A stretch of 64,000 nt of DNA from Sipunculus nudus (lineage: Eukaryota; Annelida; Sipuncula; Golfingiida; Sipunculidae): contig CM049318.1 of the NCBI GenBank assembly GCA_026874595.1, forward strand, positions 3,841,741 to 3,905,740, written 5' to 3'. This document shows, in pieces, positions 11,417 through 27,000 of this stretch (position 1 is the first letter of the stretch; each line of letters begins with the position of its first letter). The notes beneath the pieces are model-generated. The model was not told the origin of the DNA and did no database searches. It saw nothing but the letters and a program-made list of their open reading frames with translations. Made by a program: the position numbers and the translations under genes.

Positions 11417-13028
11417 GTGAAGATATTTATCTTACCTCGGAGTGTAGCATTAAATAAAATGTTCCTAATTCAGCACGAATAAATTTATACTTAAATAACT
11501 GAACATATCTATCTATCTATCTATACATATATATACTATATATATATAACATTAATAATAAACTATTACTCCATCATATTCCATGAATATGAGTGAATAA
11601 AATAAACATATTGTTCCGGAAGAGGGAGGATGGTTAGGAGGGTCTGAGATTCTGAGCAGGGATCTAAAATTAGTTCGGTTGTGGACAGTGGTGGACTGGA
11701 GTTAAGGTGGTCAAAACACCATCGTCCCACATTGTGTAGCGATTTCAGATTACCCCCTTTTTGATTACCCCCTCCAGTTTCAGATTACCCCCCCCCCCTC
11801 CACCCCTATAAAAATAATATGTTTACTTATGATTATTTAGATACTTGTCTTTACATTAACTTTAGTCACCTGACAACAAAAACAACAACAACAACTACTA
11901 TTTTTAATAATAACAATAGTAAAATTAACGATGATGATTATTATTATTAAATTGTCATTATCCCTGCACTACAAAAAGTACAAAATATTCTTCTTCCGGT
12001 TAGTTTATAGAAACACCAACTATAAATGAAACATGCAGTCTTGCTCATTAACTGATATGATAATTACATCCACAATTTAAATGTTATCTTTTGTGATCAC
12101 GAAATACGGCAACTGACAAGCATACTGTAGCTTTCTTCCTGGTTATCGTCCAATGGTTATTGGACGGAACAACACACATGCCAGTACTATAACGCGATCC
12201 GTCTATAAAACGGGCGTTAAAAAATCACATGAGAAGTATAAAAGTATAAAAATCAAGATAGGGCAACCAAACCCTGATCAAGTGAGGAGATCCATAAGAT
12301 ACACCTGCAAAGTTAATTGATATGGGATGTGAGTAACGTTTTTAGATAAAACGTATTATGAAGTGGTTACGGACGGAGAGACACATGCATGTACGGCCCG
12401 ACGGAGCTGACCACTATATTACCAGCCAGCTGAGAATGTTGTTAATAAAAATATCAGGGGCCATGAGCTCCTCCTTACTCAAAAAAAGTAATCATATTAG
12501 CTTGATCAGCGAGGGGTTTTTCTGAACAGTAAGGGATCACCTGAAATCAGGTTCAGGCTACCCCCGGGGGTAATCTGATTTCAGATTACCGGGGGTTAAC
12601 CTGAAAGAGGGGGTAATCTTAAGTCTTTACACCGGTATCAATATGTAGTTCATGCCATCGTGACCCGGAAATGTTCCAGTGGCCAAGGCTGCCCGGGGTC
12701 GGGTCTGAGTTGTTCCCACTCTGTCGATGGTCCACATCCATTTTTTCTCCAACAGCCAAAGACTGACTACATTTATATTCATAGACGGAGGGAGGGCACC
12801 AGTGGGCCGAAATAGCTGTTTTAAATAGGTCAATAACAACTTAAAAATCAGTTTCGAATTTTCATTGTTCTCAGTGACTGACCGATGATTGTTTCATACA
12901 AAAGGTACATATTATAATTACTTTTCGCATCACAAAGGCAAAACTAAAAATTAAATAAAAAAAAAAATATAATGGGTAATTGTTGTTCCAATATTTTGCA
13001 GATCTCTTTTTGCAATTGTTCACCAATA

Positions 13029-13076
<48 letters not shown>

Positions 13077-13204
13077 ATATATATATATATATATATATAC
13101 TAGAATTTTTGCGCGTTCGATTGGACGCTTGGACTCTCAGAACAGAACGTCTGAGTTGGATTTTGAGCACAACAGATGCTTACTCTGCTTAGATCCTTAA
13201 AGCC

Positions 13205-13264
<60 letters not shown>

Positions 13265-14512
13265 CTTTTACCTCTGGTCAGTAGAAATTTATATTTTATT
13301 TGTTGTGGCCTCACATTAATACTTTAACTCAATCATCTCCCGTGTTCCCTGCAGATTGATTTGGCCGATTCTAGTCCTAGCGGCTTTCCGTCTCTTTACC
13401 TATCAAGTGGTGAGCAGAACACTGACTTTTCTACAATACCAGAGTAACGTGAACATCCAGCTGGTTAACAACCGCACTCTGGACTTTCTGGCTGTCACAA
13501 TATGTAACCAAAACCATTTCAGGTAATCTTTGTATTAATGTTGGTAGCTGTAATATGTCAAAAATGTGAAAGTGCAAAATCTAAATTTATTAATTAGCTC
13601 AGCTGACCATAGGTCATCTGAGATGTACCGATCACCCTTTGTCTGGGGTCATACTTTAACAAGGTATAAATCTTTAACGCTACTTATTACTCAGGTATGT
13701 CCTATGTAAAACTCCTCGCATACCAAAATCAGGCTACCTATATTCTGCTAGTGATGTGTACATTTGTGTGTTTTTAGCACATAGAAAACCAGACACGTGT
13801 TAGTGTCTTGGGCTTAAAAAAAAAATTAATTGTTGCGGACACAGATGTGAAATTTAAAAAAAAATGGGCTGTTGATCTGTGAATTCATACTTTAGACAAG
13901 ATATCCCAGTAATGATGTATTAGGTATATCTTTCTGAAATTTGACAGGCTTGTTGATGATGGATATCCCTTTCAGCTGTGGAAGACTGGTGGCTGCATCT
14001 ACATTTTCCTTATTTTAACGTATTTTATCATTTTTTTTTCAGATTTAGAAATTAGGAATGACATGTCCAAATAGGAGCTCAGCAAACAAATTCTGAATTC
14101 TAGACACTCTATGCACACATGGATGCATCATTTACACATATGCATCTATCACCATGGAAACTGTGAAAACAGTTTATGCAGTAAATTCTTCTCACCTGTC
14201 ACAGACACAATTTGCAAAAAAATACTACAATGACAGCAATCTGTCGAATTGATAGAATTAGTAGGTATAATAGATCAGCTTACGGTCATGACCCTTGGGT
14301 CACTTGTTTTTTTTTTATAATATGTATGAGAGCTTACTTGAATTTTAACAGCCTCGGACGGCTCTTTCTTAGTCAACTGTTGCCAAGTAGTTGCCAATTA
14401 ATTGCCAAAGGGTTTGTTTATGCCGAGGTCAGATGTTTGTAATTCTCCAATATATGAATTACCCAGGGCTCAGACGTTACGACTGCAAATAATTCAAATC
14501 AGACTAAAGTAA

Positions 14513-14555
<43 letters not shown>

Positions 14556-15848
14556 TATTATCTATTCGTAACATGAACAATGAATGCAAAATATATAACT
14601 GGTATAAAGCATGATTTTCAATGCATAATTGACCACAAATTTATAACTTCTTTCGTATATCTCAATCTCCAAGCCATTCAAACGACATGTAGAACATCTT
14701 TGTATTTGTCATCAAGGTCGCCCCGGAAATACTTATATTTCTGAAACATTGTTTTATTTTGATAACATTTCTGAATTTCCTTTGAAATGTATGACCAACT
14801 GTTGCATTTTGCTATCTCCAATATAATTCCGTAAAGAAATATCCAACAATGGCGGACGTTTTTCTGACACACCTGTCTTAAGCTGCATTTACCAGTTTAC
14901 CGGTACGCGATATGCGGTATGCGAAATAGATTTGTTTGTTATTTTATTATAAACCGTTTACCGGGTCCGTATTATAAAATGGAATATTCAGGGAAAATTA
15001 GGATCCGCATACCACGCGCGATGTAGCGCCCATAGGCTCTGGTTACCAAATGTATGACCTACGGATGTAACGCGATCTAGCGGCTTTTTTTAATCATCTG
15101 GCTTATACCATAGTGTTTGACTACGTGCCAAGAAAATGCCAAAAAGATTCAATTATTAAGGCTTCCCAATAATTTATTATTTCTATATTTCGCTTTAGAT
15201 GTTTTGCGTCTTTCATATGAGTGATGGATTATATGTATTTATATATGTTTTTGTAGACTAACGAAAACAGCTGAAGTGGGAGCGTATTATTACATTAACA
15301 ACATCTATTCGGACGTTTCCTTTGATGGTATGCATTGCATTATAAGCCTATGTAGAAAGGTATAATTATGTATAAAAAATGGCGTCGATTTATCATCAAT
15401 GGTGTTCGGGGGGGGGGGGGGGGGTAAACCAACGAATACTAGAATATATTCTTTTCTCCTGCTATAAAATAGTATCGAAGATGTGATAGAAATATTATTT
15501 ACCCACTGTTTTATTGTTTTACCCACTGTTATATTGTGCTATAGTATAATTTAACAATATTTCTAATAGCCTGGTCTTCATTTGCAAAAAAAATATATTT
15601 TTTTTTTGCATGGGCTTAATGGCCATATATAGAACAGCAAGGAAAATATTTGCTCTAGTTTACCAGTTACAACTATGTAATACAATTCCATCAGAAACTG
15701 GAATGTGTGTTTATCTTAATTTATAGAAAAACCTCCTCAGGACATTGCTTCATGGGATACCACGGAATTCCTTTTAGAAACTGCACACAAAATTGAAGAC
15801 TTTATCGTGAGGTCATCAACTGTTTAATGAAGGCTTATATATATAATA

Positions 15849-15898
<50 letters not shown>

Positions 15899-18800
15899 GC
15901 TAATATTGAATAATTATTGTCATATAAACCTGCTATCATTGAAAAAATCAGCTCTTTGTAGAACTAAAATTATTTAAGTGTTGCAGTCATACAAGCACAG
16001 GTGTCTAAACCATTTAAATAGACATTCAGGTGCTGTTTCTAGAGCCGATAATCGTGACAAGCAACCAAGTAACACACGATTGTGCAGTGAAAGCTGCTTA
16101 ATTTCTGGACGGAAATTCCTATAAACTCCCATATCTAGTCATAAAATGCTCCTATATTTCCTCCGCGGCATGGTGTGAACCCTAATGTTGATTTACGTTG
16201 TTTCAGTTGCACCTGGAAAGGGAAACCGTGTACTATGTCCGTGGACTTTACGGAGCGTTTCACGACGCTTGGGCTTTGTTATACGTTCAATGGGGGTGCT
16301 AATACTAAAAAAGTTTCACAGTCAGGCGAGTACACTATCATTTGATCGTTACCAACAGGGGCGTAGGCGGGGGGGGGGGGGGGGTGCGCAAGGGACAATG
16401 CCTAAAACTCTATGTAATATTGAAGTTACTTCAAAATAGATTTAATAGATTTAAAAAAAATTATAGTATGAAATCAATTAAAAACAGAAAATGCCATTAT
16501 TGTTTACATCGTGTTTCATTACTGTATATGTTTTCATCTGCAGGTATTTATTCATACATAGAAAGCGATTTATACTGTGAACCTTATTTCTTGTATTGTG
16601 TCTTAAAAGGTTACAAGGATATTGCAGTTCTCTGCGGCTTTTGATAACTATATATGCATAAGGCGGCCACAATATTTATCTTATGGACCCAGAAATGATA
16701 CTGCATGGTTTATATTTGTATAAAATTTTATTAATATAGGAGATGGCTTTGGTCTAAACTTGATCATGAATATAGAATCGTATGAATACATTAGAGGGCC
16801 AGAAGACCAAATTGGCATTAAGGTGAGTGACCCGTATTGTTTCACATTCGCTTAACGAACTCTTTTTACCCCCCAAAATGTTTTACCGAAAAGTATGTCT
16901 TTATTTGGAAGAGTCGTTATTATTAAGCCGAAACATTATACATAAATTCTGCCAGTCCTTTGGTTTAACGTGATAATTCAAGAGCTACAAAATCACGGCG
17001 AGTCTTATAAAAAAGGTCCCCCTCATGTAAATTTACGTTTGGCTCCTTAGCACATCATAATGCTTAGAGTCTAACGAGAAGCAGGCATATCCGGCCACCA
17101 ACGGGTAGATAGGGGCCAGCTGTCTATCTCACTCAGGCGCTAGGGATCGAGTGAGATTTACCCTGCGTACTGGCCCCTAGGTCAGCCAACTTTATCATAG
17201 GGATGTTACTGGGCCATTCCACTACACTTTGTAGGCTTTGCTGCATGACCCAAAAGAGGAGCCGCTGGTGAAGGATTTTGGTTTCGCCGTCGCCCCAGGG
17301 ACACACACTTTAGTTGCAGTAAGAAAAACGCAGGTAAATGTGATCAAAAGGTTTAAGCTGTCTAATACTTAAGAAATTCTTGAATTATGCCAAATGCTGG
17401 GGTTTTATATTCATACAGATATATCTTTTTACAAATTAAATAGCAATTGATACGATGAAGCATTTTCACCTTGATATCTGGTCAGCGAATTCATTGTTAC
17501 TTTTACCAGCAGTATGGCGGCACCTAAAACGAATGAATCAAGGTTATGTAATTGCATGCGGTCATGTTGTGTTCATGAAGGATTTCATCCAGAACATAGA
17601 ATGGGGCCCTGATATGATTGGCTGGTCAAAGGAAAATGTAGAAATGACTTAAATCTAACAAAACATGTCGTTTTTTTTCCCCCAGAAAAATTGCGGCTGA
17701 CAGTGTCAGAAATACTAAGTTTTTGATGTGATCTAGATTTTTTGATCACATGGGATTTCCCTGTGTGATCTCACTGCCGAGTTGACAATAGTTCTTGAAC
17801 AAATTACACAACCTCATATCTTTTTTTTGTGGAAAAAAATAGAAACAAAATTTTCCTCCAGGAATTGGGTTAATTATATGTTAAATCTTTATTAATATTT
17901 TTCTCAGGCAAATGTGTTATATAATAATATAATGGATTTTAGAATATTTTTGCTTGACCTGAAGTCAGTTGTTTATAATACGACGAAACGACAATACGGC
18001 ACAATATATATATTATATAATAACTAGCAATTACCCGTGCTACGCACGGTTTGGGGCGAGCATTTAGTTCTAATGTCAAATAGCTTATCATAGATGAAAG
18101 TCATGGTTGTACAATGTTACCGTCATAAGATCTCTTTGAATCTGACATTTGGTATAAGTATTCTGTTTTTGAGTTGACCTTGTGTCGGAGTCTGGATGAC
18201 TTGGACGAATATGTTCCTGTAGAATGGTGGAATATCTTCTGTCAAACCCGGAGCATATGTATGATGAAAACCATGGCAATCCGTATGTCCAGAGGAGATA
18301 CGGAAGACCACACAAATCGCGTTCCGCTATTAATATATAGTTTCATTATATGCATGGTGTTATGCATAAAACTAAATGAAGCCAAGCGATTGGCCGGAGA
18401 ATTTTCGAAGAAGTGATAAATAAAGTCATTTTTATATGAAAATATATTATGCTGAACATCGCCATTTAAAGTTGCCCTCCGACCCCGTCAATCCGCCAGT
18501 AAAGGAACCTGTTATCTTGCATGAGACGTGTTCTCGATAATTGCATTCTCGTTATCAGGCACAAAAACTGAGCACTCACATGGTCGAGCAATTCCGCTGC
18601 GCAAAAGTTCGTGGTAGCATTATATTATATGGTACATATAAAGGCTGTAAATATTTTTTAAATATCACGCACTCCCAAGGACCTTTCCTGTTTGATGGAA
18701 TGTTTTCCAATGTTTTCCAGTGAGACAATCACTGCATTCAGGCAGTGTGTAAAACTCGGACCCCACGGACTCCGGATCCCGGACCCCAAGAAATAAATTG

Positions 18801-20971
18801 TAATTCTTAAACTTTCATGGTAATTTATCCAGATATTTTAGCATAAACGTATTAAAGACATATTTATTATTATGTCTGGTTAAAAATTAGTAGAAATAGT
18901 CTTGATTTGCACAAAAAAATTGATAATTAACACTTACGGACCCTGGCGCACGGACCTCACGGATTACACGGACCCCGTTTACTCGTTGTATTACCATTTC
19001 TTTAGTACATATTTTCACATCACGTTTAACCATAACACCCATGTGATTTATTATTGTGTTATTATTTGTATTTTTACATTTTTATGTCTCAGTTTTTATT
19101 CATAATTTTATATATGCTATTTATTACATTTGTGTAGCGTTTTAAAAAGTACAATAATTAAAAACATTTACAAAATTTATTTTGGAACCTATAGTTGCTT
19201 GAAATGCAAGTAATCAACATTTCCTTTCGGTATTTATATTATTGCCAACTTTAAATTGCATGGTTGGTATGAATGGAACACGAAACCTTTTGTTATGTGG
19301 AAGGGCTCGGAATTATCAGTCTCGGGTCCGCAACGACTGTTAGTGCACATCGAATAAATTTCCCCCAGTGTGCCCGCACTATTAAATTTTCATTTAAAAT
19401 AAAACAAAAATTATATTTAGTGTGTGACATGAAAGCTATTTTATTCCTCTTTCAGTCAAAAATATGAGCGGTGGTTACTGTCCGTCAAAATGGAACAGTC
19501 AGCAAAGTCAAGTTAAATGAGGTCCATCTTCATCGAAATGTTTTTGTAAACTTAAATCTTTCAGTGAATCGGTCATTTTCAAAGCTGCAACATTTAGGGA
19601 CTTTGCTCTGTTTTTCATCAGCAATAGTGGTTTTCTCGGTTTAAATGATGAAAAATGAGGAAATTGGTTTTCGGGGTCAGGGGACCGTGGGGTCCGGGTT
19701 TTACACACTGCCCTGCAATCACTACCGTTCGGAAAATTTTCATTCTTTAAAAGATCCCCCTTTTCAGCATTCTCCTCTTGTGCACAATAGACCTTTTTGC
19801 TGCGCAGAGGTTGCCTTTTGAGAAGGGATCACGAATGGGGATTATTTCGGGCGGGTCACCTCGAAATATAAGAAAATCCCAGATAGGGCCCCCGGGAGTA
19901 AAACTGTCCCGCCATCACACACTCTATGGCCATTGTGTTACCGGGCCCAAAGACACAAAGAAAAGAGGCACCCGCGGGAGAGCAAATATTAAAATTATAA
20001 ATTATGCACGTAATACGCAATTATTGCAAATAAAAGTGGGTGGAATCTCTTCGGACAAACCCTGAGCATATGTGTGTCGAAAATCACGGCAATCCGTACG
20101 GTGGTATCAGAGAAGATACGGAAAATCACAAAAATCGCCTTACGCTATTGATATATAGATGAGTAATTGGTGTATTGCTGGGTCATTCAATTTCTAACCC
20201 ACCTGTTAATACTGTCCCATCAACCAGAAAGGCAGAAATGGAACCAACGTCTGTCATTCTAAAAATCCATGAAGTTTATATCAAATACATGTACATAAAT
20301 AAATTTCTGAACAGCTGAAGGGGAATGAATGATTACAATGATCACCAACCCCCAAGCCACCACCTGCTTGCCAAAAAGTCTGGTGATATATTCCCCATCC
20401 ACCTGTATTGGTGCCTCTGCATATACGGTTAAGAATCAAAATTACGACCACCAAGTTGACCTGTATAAAGTTTTCGAGGTAGTCATTTAAGTAAGGTCTT
20501 ATATAAAGAACATAAAGAATCGGGACCTTGAACAAGTGGTCGTTATTTTGATGTGGTCGCTAAACCGAGGTGGTCTTAAAGCGAGGTTAGACTGCATTTT
20601 ATAACCTTTCAGATTTTCACTCTTCCGGCACCACACGGGCAGTGTCGTCACGGAGTCGACCCCATCTCAACCTGCGTGGCTAGATGCCGAGCAACAGAAA
20701 TCATCTCAACCTGTCGCTGCAGCTAAGCTTTCTCCGATCCGGCAGGGAAAGGTTGGCTACATCTACATTAAACTAAAGGGAACTATCTCGATATCTGGCC
20801 TCTGTCAAACAAAGAAAATTCTTTGAACCTTTTTTTTAAATACGTCCGACAAAGCGTATCCCTCCGCACAGAGTAGCTTTGTTTCGTTTATATACGCAAG
20901 TTTATGATATGTAGTGGTCTCAGGTGACCACCTCAGGTTATATATATATATATATATACATATATATATAA

Positions 20972-21036
<65 letters not shown>

Positions 21037-24000
21037 CAAAGGGACGTTTGGAGTTTTGCAAAGGGCGTTTTGGAACTGGTAACATGTGTAACCAGCCACA
21101 TTAGGTTACATGTTTTTTTTTATTATATTTGTCAACATTTGCATATGTATCGTGTATACTAATAGGTTATTAACAAACAAACTCATCGACCGTCACAGAG
21201 GCAAAATAAAAATAAAAATAATAAAGAAAAAAACAAGGCCTACAGGCCTAATGCGAACTTATGCAACAGAATATACACCAGGTATAATGCTTCTATGGTG
21301 GACCGTTACTCATAAAGTACATGTGTGACATGTATATATACAGTGCAAGTACTAAACATTTTGAACCCGAGTACAAGTACTAATTACACAAACTTCACTG
21401 CTAAAATACTGGCATAGGTGCGAAGATGTATGGAACAATTGTAGATTGCGCCACAAGTCTTGTATTCCACAGAACTATCCGAAATATTTTGGCATGTCAA
21501 ATTATGATATGTCAAATCACTGCTGAAAAATAATCAGGAGCATACACTGCAAAAAGTATTGAAGGTGGCTCCACCAGTCTTGTGTATAATGAGATGTAAA
21601 CATATGCTTAATTTCAGGTTGTTTTATCAAACCTCTCCTGAGAAATAACAAGGGACATACACTCTACAAAATGATTGTAGGTGGCGCCAACAGTCTTGTA
21701 CACAACAAAGCTATCCGCTATGTATAAAAATGCACAATTTCAAGCTGATATATCCAATCCCTCCTGAGAAATAAGCAGGTTTAAACACTGGGGAAAGGTC
21801 CTTGTATGTGGCGACACCAGTCTTGCGTTCGAGAAAGCCATCAAAGATACATGGACAAGTCAAAATGTCAGGCCAATACATCAAACTTCTTTTGAGTCTG
21901 GTGCTCACGGCAGACCAAGTTCAGACGAGGAAGGCAGTTGCCCCGAATAAACCGGAACAAATTGAGAGCTGCAGTTAACGCACTGAGTAAACTCTTGTCC
22001 TGAACCCGGCTACACTGAGTGAACCCTTGATCTGTTACCTTATCTGATACAGTTAACGGTCTGCCAAGGCTATGAATAGATCCAGACTGACCTTTGGTCT
22101 GTTGCCACATCTGAAATAGTTGGCAGTCTGCTAAGCTATTTAAAGATACAAACACAGTCTATTGGTAAATCTGTTTACACACACTGAAAAACTTTGGCTA
22201 TAATGCTTTTTTTAAGGATGACATATTCATAAGATTGTTTTTATCAACATATTTAGAATATCAAAAGATGCCGTCCTTGATGTAAACTTGAACAAAGGCC
22301 TCCCAAGAATCATTTGTGGACAATGTTACAGAAGTTGAAACAACAGTTTTGTAGGAGAAGACTATTACAGCCCTCATTATGAAAAAGGCTTACTAATTGC
22401 TACAAGATCAACTTCAGCTTTCTTTGATTGTACAACAAATCAACGAACCCAATCTATTCTTTAACAATTGAGAGAACCCTACCCTTGGTTCTTGTGAAAA
22501 AAATGTAAACGATTCAGCTTGAGTTTCATCATAAAACATTTTTAAGCTAAAACTAGCTAAAGTTATGAGGTTAACAGGTCGATGTAGGTGAAGACAAAAC
22601 ACTGCAATTTCATATGAGTCATGTGACCAACATTTGCACTAAACTTGGTGATGCTAGTTACTGTTTCTTAGATTTTGTTAGTATGCTTACTTTGCCAAAT
22701 GAATAAGTTGAAATTCCCCCGCAAATAACTCCGCCAAAATTCATCAAACCCAAACCATTTGAACAAATCTTAGAGAGCTTGTCATGTCTGTGTAATATTT
22801 AATAAATTGGCTGAATGATTTAAGAGAAGAAGATTTAAAATATTTTTAAAACCTTTTCGCTTAAAATCTAAGTAAATGCTGGTGGCGCCACAATAAGCTC
22901 AGTCCCACCACGTTTGATATGTGAAAGATTTTTGCCTAAAATTTCTAGATGCTAGCTCCCGCTATTCCTGAGATATTATTGGTTAATGTACTGATGACCG
23001 ATGACCCGCGAATAAAAAGGTCGATGCAGGCCGATGCAGGTGGCGTCAACAATACCTCGATTTAAAATATGGTCATGTGACCAACATTTGCATAAAATTT
23101 GTTGATGGTAGTTCCAGTCGTTTCTGATATTGTAATTTAAGTATCCTTTTCGCTCAAATGGCTGAGTTCAGCTTCCTGTTACTTGGCCAAAATTCACTGA
23201 ACTGCATGGAACCATTCGAACAAACTTGGGAGAGATTGTTTCAGAGATTATTTTTGTGAAATATTGAACAATTTGGCTGGACAGTTTCGAAGGAGATAAT
23301 TGCAGATAGCAAAAAAAAAAAAAAAATGAACAAAGTCTGATAAAGTTTTTAGATGGGGATGACGCCACACCATCGCACAAGCTCACAGGTTCGCTTAGAA
23401 ATAATAGGTCTTCTAAACAGGAATTACTTCATTGATATGTAGGTAAAGTAAGCCGGGAATCACATGAATTCTACAGAAAAGGTAGGTGTATAGCTGGCTG
23501 TAAGTCAACGCTAATTCCTATTGTTACAGGTGCTCTTTTTATTATGTGACACGGGCGTAACTCCTGTTGTGGCTCTCGTGTCTGGCCGCGTATTATTCTC
23601 TGTTTAATCCGTACTGTTAGAACTCTCGTTGTCATGTAAGCCTTGGGTTTTTACGCCTGGTCGTGGGTCACGTGATGACCCTGGTGTGTGGGGATACACA
23701 CGGCTATGTTCTTCTCGATAATTTTTGAAACGTGTGTTGTGCAAGATCTTATGGACTGTTGGAGAAGTGGAAAATTCTCGGCTTGAGGTGTGAAGGTATA
23801 TAAAGGGGCTGTATTTTAGAAGAGAGAGGGCAGAGAGCAGAGAAGATTCCAGCAGACGCAGAAGCGCGTGTCAGATTATAGGACCTTATCCGACTAATGC
23901 GGCAATTATTGATTTTCAAAGACTTTATCCTGGATTTTATGCATTTGGACTTCAGTTTATTTTCTAGGTTGTTGCAAGAAATTTCCACTGGACTGTCATT

Positions 24001-27000
24001 CTCCGAGAGCATACAATTAGGGAACTTATCGTGGTGACGGTGTTGGTATCCAGGTAGCGTGAACATTATTTTCTATGTGATTGTATTGACTTGTTGCTAT
24101 ACCGTTGTTTTACTGTATAATTGTATTTATTTAGTGTACTATAATGTTAGGGTTGTTTTAAGAATAAATTATAGTTATTTGTAAAAAAAACCCACTGACT
24201 TCTTTATTCATTCCCCTAGACATTTCACGCTGCCTAGTGTTACAGAATCTGATTTTTATGCCCCCGCCACAAAGTGGCCGGGGCATATAGTTTTACCCAT
24301 GTCCGTCCTTCTGTCCTTCCGTCATTCCGTCATTCCGAAATCAAACAGTTGTACGGACTTTTTTCGCAATGCCTGCAGATATTGGCCTGATTTTTGGTAA
24401 GTGGGCAGATAATGACCAGTTACAGATCGAGTTTGCGTTTCGTCCCCACTGACCTACTTTTGACCGTTTTACGGCTCCTAAACTTAGAAAAGTTCATGAA
24501 AAATAGAAATTTTCATGACAAATACACATGTACGGACTTTTTTCGCAGTGCCTACAGATATTGGCCTGATTTTTGGTGTGTTGGGAGATATTGACCAGTT
24601 ACAGATCGAGTTCGCGTTTCGTCCCGGTTGACCTACTTTTGACCGTTTTACGGCTCCTAAACTTAGAAAAATTCATGAAAAATAGAAATTTTCTTGACAA
24701 ATACACATGTACAGCCGTTTTTAGCCCTCAGCTCATAGGCTGATGGGCTATTGTCGTCACCCAAGCTGTCCGTCTGTCCGTCCATCTGTCTGTCCGGTGT
24801 CTGTCCGTCCGTCCATTCCGCGTCTGTTAACCTTTACCTTGTGAGCGGGATATCTCTAAAAGGATTAACCTTTGGAATTTTATTTCATCAGTGAAGATGT
24901 ATATCGATAAAAATCTCGGTCAAGTTCGAAGATGGGTGACCTTGACCCATTTTTCTACATTTTAGAGCTGATTATAGAAAAAAGACTCAGAAGTTTATAT
25001 CTCAGGAACCGTTGTGTGGATTTTCACAAAACTTACTATGATCATTGGGACTGATGATCTGTATGTGCTGCACAATTTTGGTGGCGCCACCTGCAATTTC
25101 TGATTTTTTAATGAAATTTTATCGGATTTTTTCAATTTTGGCCTTTTGTGCAGGATATCTCCAAAGGTATTCAACACAGGAACTTCATTTCTTCAGTGCT
25201 ATTACATTTTATTTACAAAATCTTAATCAAGTTCAAAGATGGGTGATTTTGACCTACTTTTCAAGGTCACAGAGCTTAGTATAGAAAAAAACTTAGGAGC
25301 TTATTTCTCAGGAAGCATTTAGTGGATTGTTATGAAACATGGTATATACCTCTCCAATTTAAATTTATAAATGATTATCAACTTTTGCTAATATTCTAGT
25401 TTCGCAATGCAATGCTTACAGATACTGGCCTAATGTTTGGTCTGATGGCGCATGATGACCACTTACAGATCGAGTTCGCGTTTCGTCCCAGTTAACCTAT
25501 TTTTCACCATATGACAGATCCTGAACATAGAAAATTTCATGAAAGACAGAAATTTTCATGAAAAATGCACATATATGGAATTTTTTTCACAATGCCTGCA
25601 GATAATGGACTGATTTTTGGTGTGTTGCTTGATAATGACCCTATACAGATCGAGTTTGCATTTTGCCCTTGTTGACCTACTTTTTACCATACAACACTCC
25701 TGAAAATGTTACAAAATTTAACAAATGTTTCTAATTTGCCCCAGGCGGGGGCATTCGTGTCGTTCCGACACATCTAGTTTTTATCTCCGTTACAGAATTT
25801 GTGTTCATCACGCACACGTGATCTGTTTATATTAGATTCCGTAAAATATATCATCAATACATCCGTTTGTTATGTTAAAGTGTACGCCAAAGTATATTTT
25901 AATATTTATTAAATAAAGAAAAATGACAATTAATAAAAAAACAATGTGACTTTAAATGGGACATGGAAATGTATGTCTCGAAGTATACAGTAAAAGTTCA
26001 TATTCATCATAAAGTGTTAGATCTGAATATCAATGGTAATATAATGTCTGACCTGTAAGAATATATTTGTTGAGACAACTGTGAAATTGTGAAAAGTATT
26101 TTTGTTTTGCTACTCAGTACTCAGGGGCGTAGCCAGGGCGTGCCGCAGGGGGAATTGCACCCCTCCTTCTCTTACCATCTGACTTTAGTGTTCAGGAAAA
26201 GAAACTTTCCACACACTTAATAACTGCCAAGAAATCATAATGTGAAAGTAATTTTAAAATATTGACAATAACATTCATGTTTACGCTTATTTCATTACCT
26301 TATATTTTCATCTGTAGGTAACAATTTATACTTAAAACAGATCTGTCTCGGGGACTTTTTCTCAAATTGTCACAGGAAAACAATGACAAAGATGATATTG
26401 GACTCTTTCATTAAGGATGTATAAGTGAAACTTTGCTTTTGTATCGAGCCTTTAAAAGGTTATAAGGACTTTGAAGTGTTTCGGTGATTCTGATAAATAC
26501 ATATCCACACACACACACACACACACACACGTATGCGCGCGCGCGCGCGCGTGTGTGTGCACTCTTCGGCCAGCGGGTGTGACACTCTCCATTCCCCCGA
26601 CACCCCCTCTTTCGTACATCCAGGCTTCGCCTCTGGTATTAGATCCAGCAGATTAATATTATTCTTACATTTTAGATGATGTTTCAACATGCACCATGAC
26701 ACAAACCTTCACATGCGTTCTCCGCCATTGGTGTAAGTGTATACATATGATAAATATTAGCCGATCTATCATATATTCACACATTTTATGTTATGAAAGG
26801 TTTTTTCCTACCGCTTCAATATATGCGAACGAATCATGAATGGAAGGTTAACATTAAATCACGGTGTCTGACAATATATGTTAATCGGAGTTCAACAATA
26901 TTTCCTTATCTGTTCGCTTTCCTTACGTTTAAATGAAAATTATATCACGTTCAAAATAATAATAATAATAATGATAATAATAATATAATTAACTTACTTT

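Noticed and set aside
12871-13192. Frames rich in YIYIYI (also 20,914, 31,112, 46,646, 52,062)
   Set aside because: Translations of (AT)n microsatellites.
21868-22155. 95-codon - strand frame
   Set aside because: Lies in diverged repeat sequence with no recognisable motif and no splice support.
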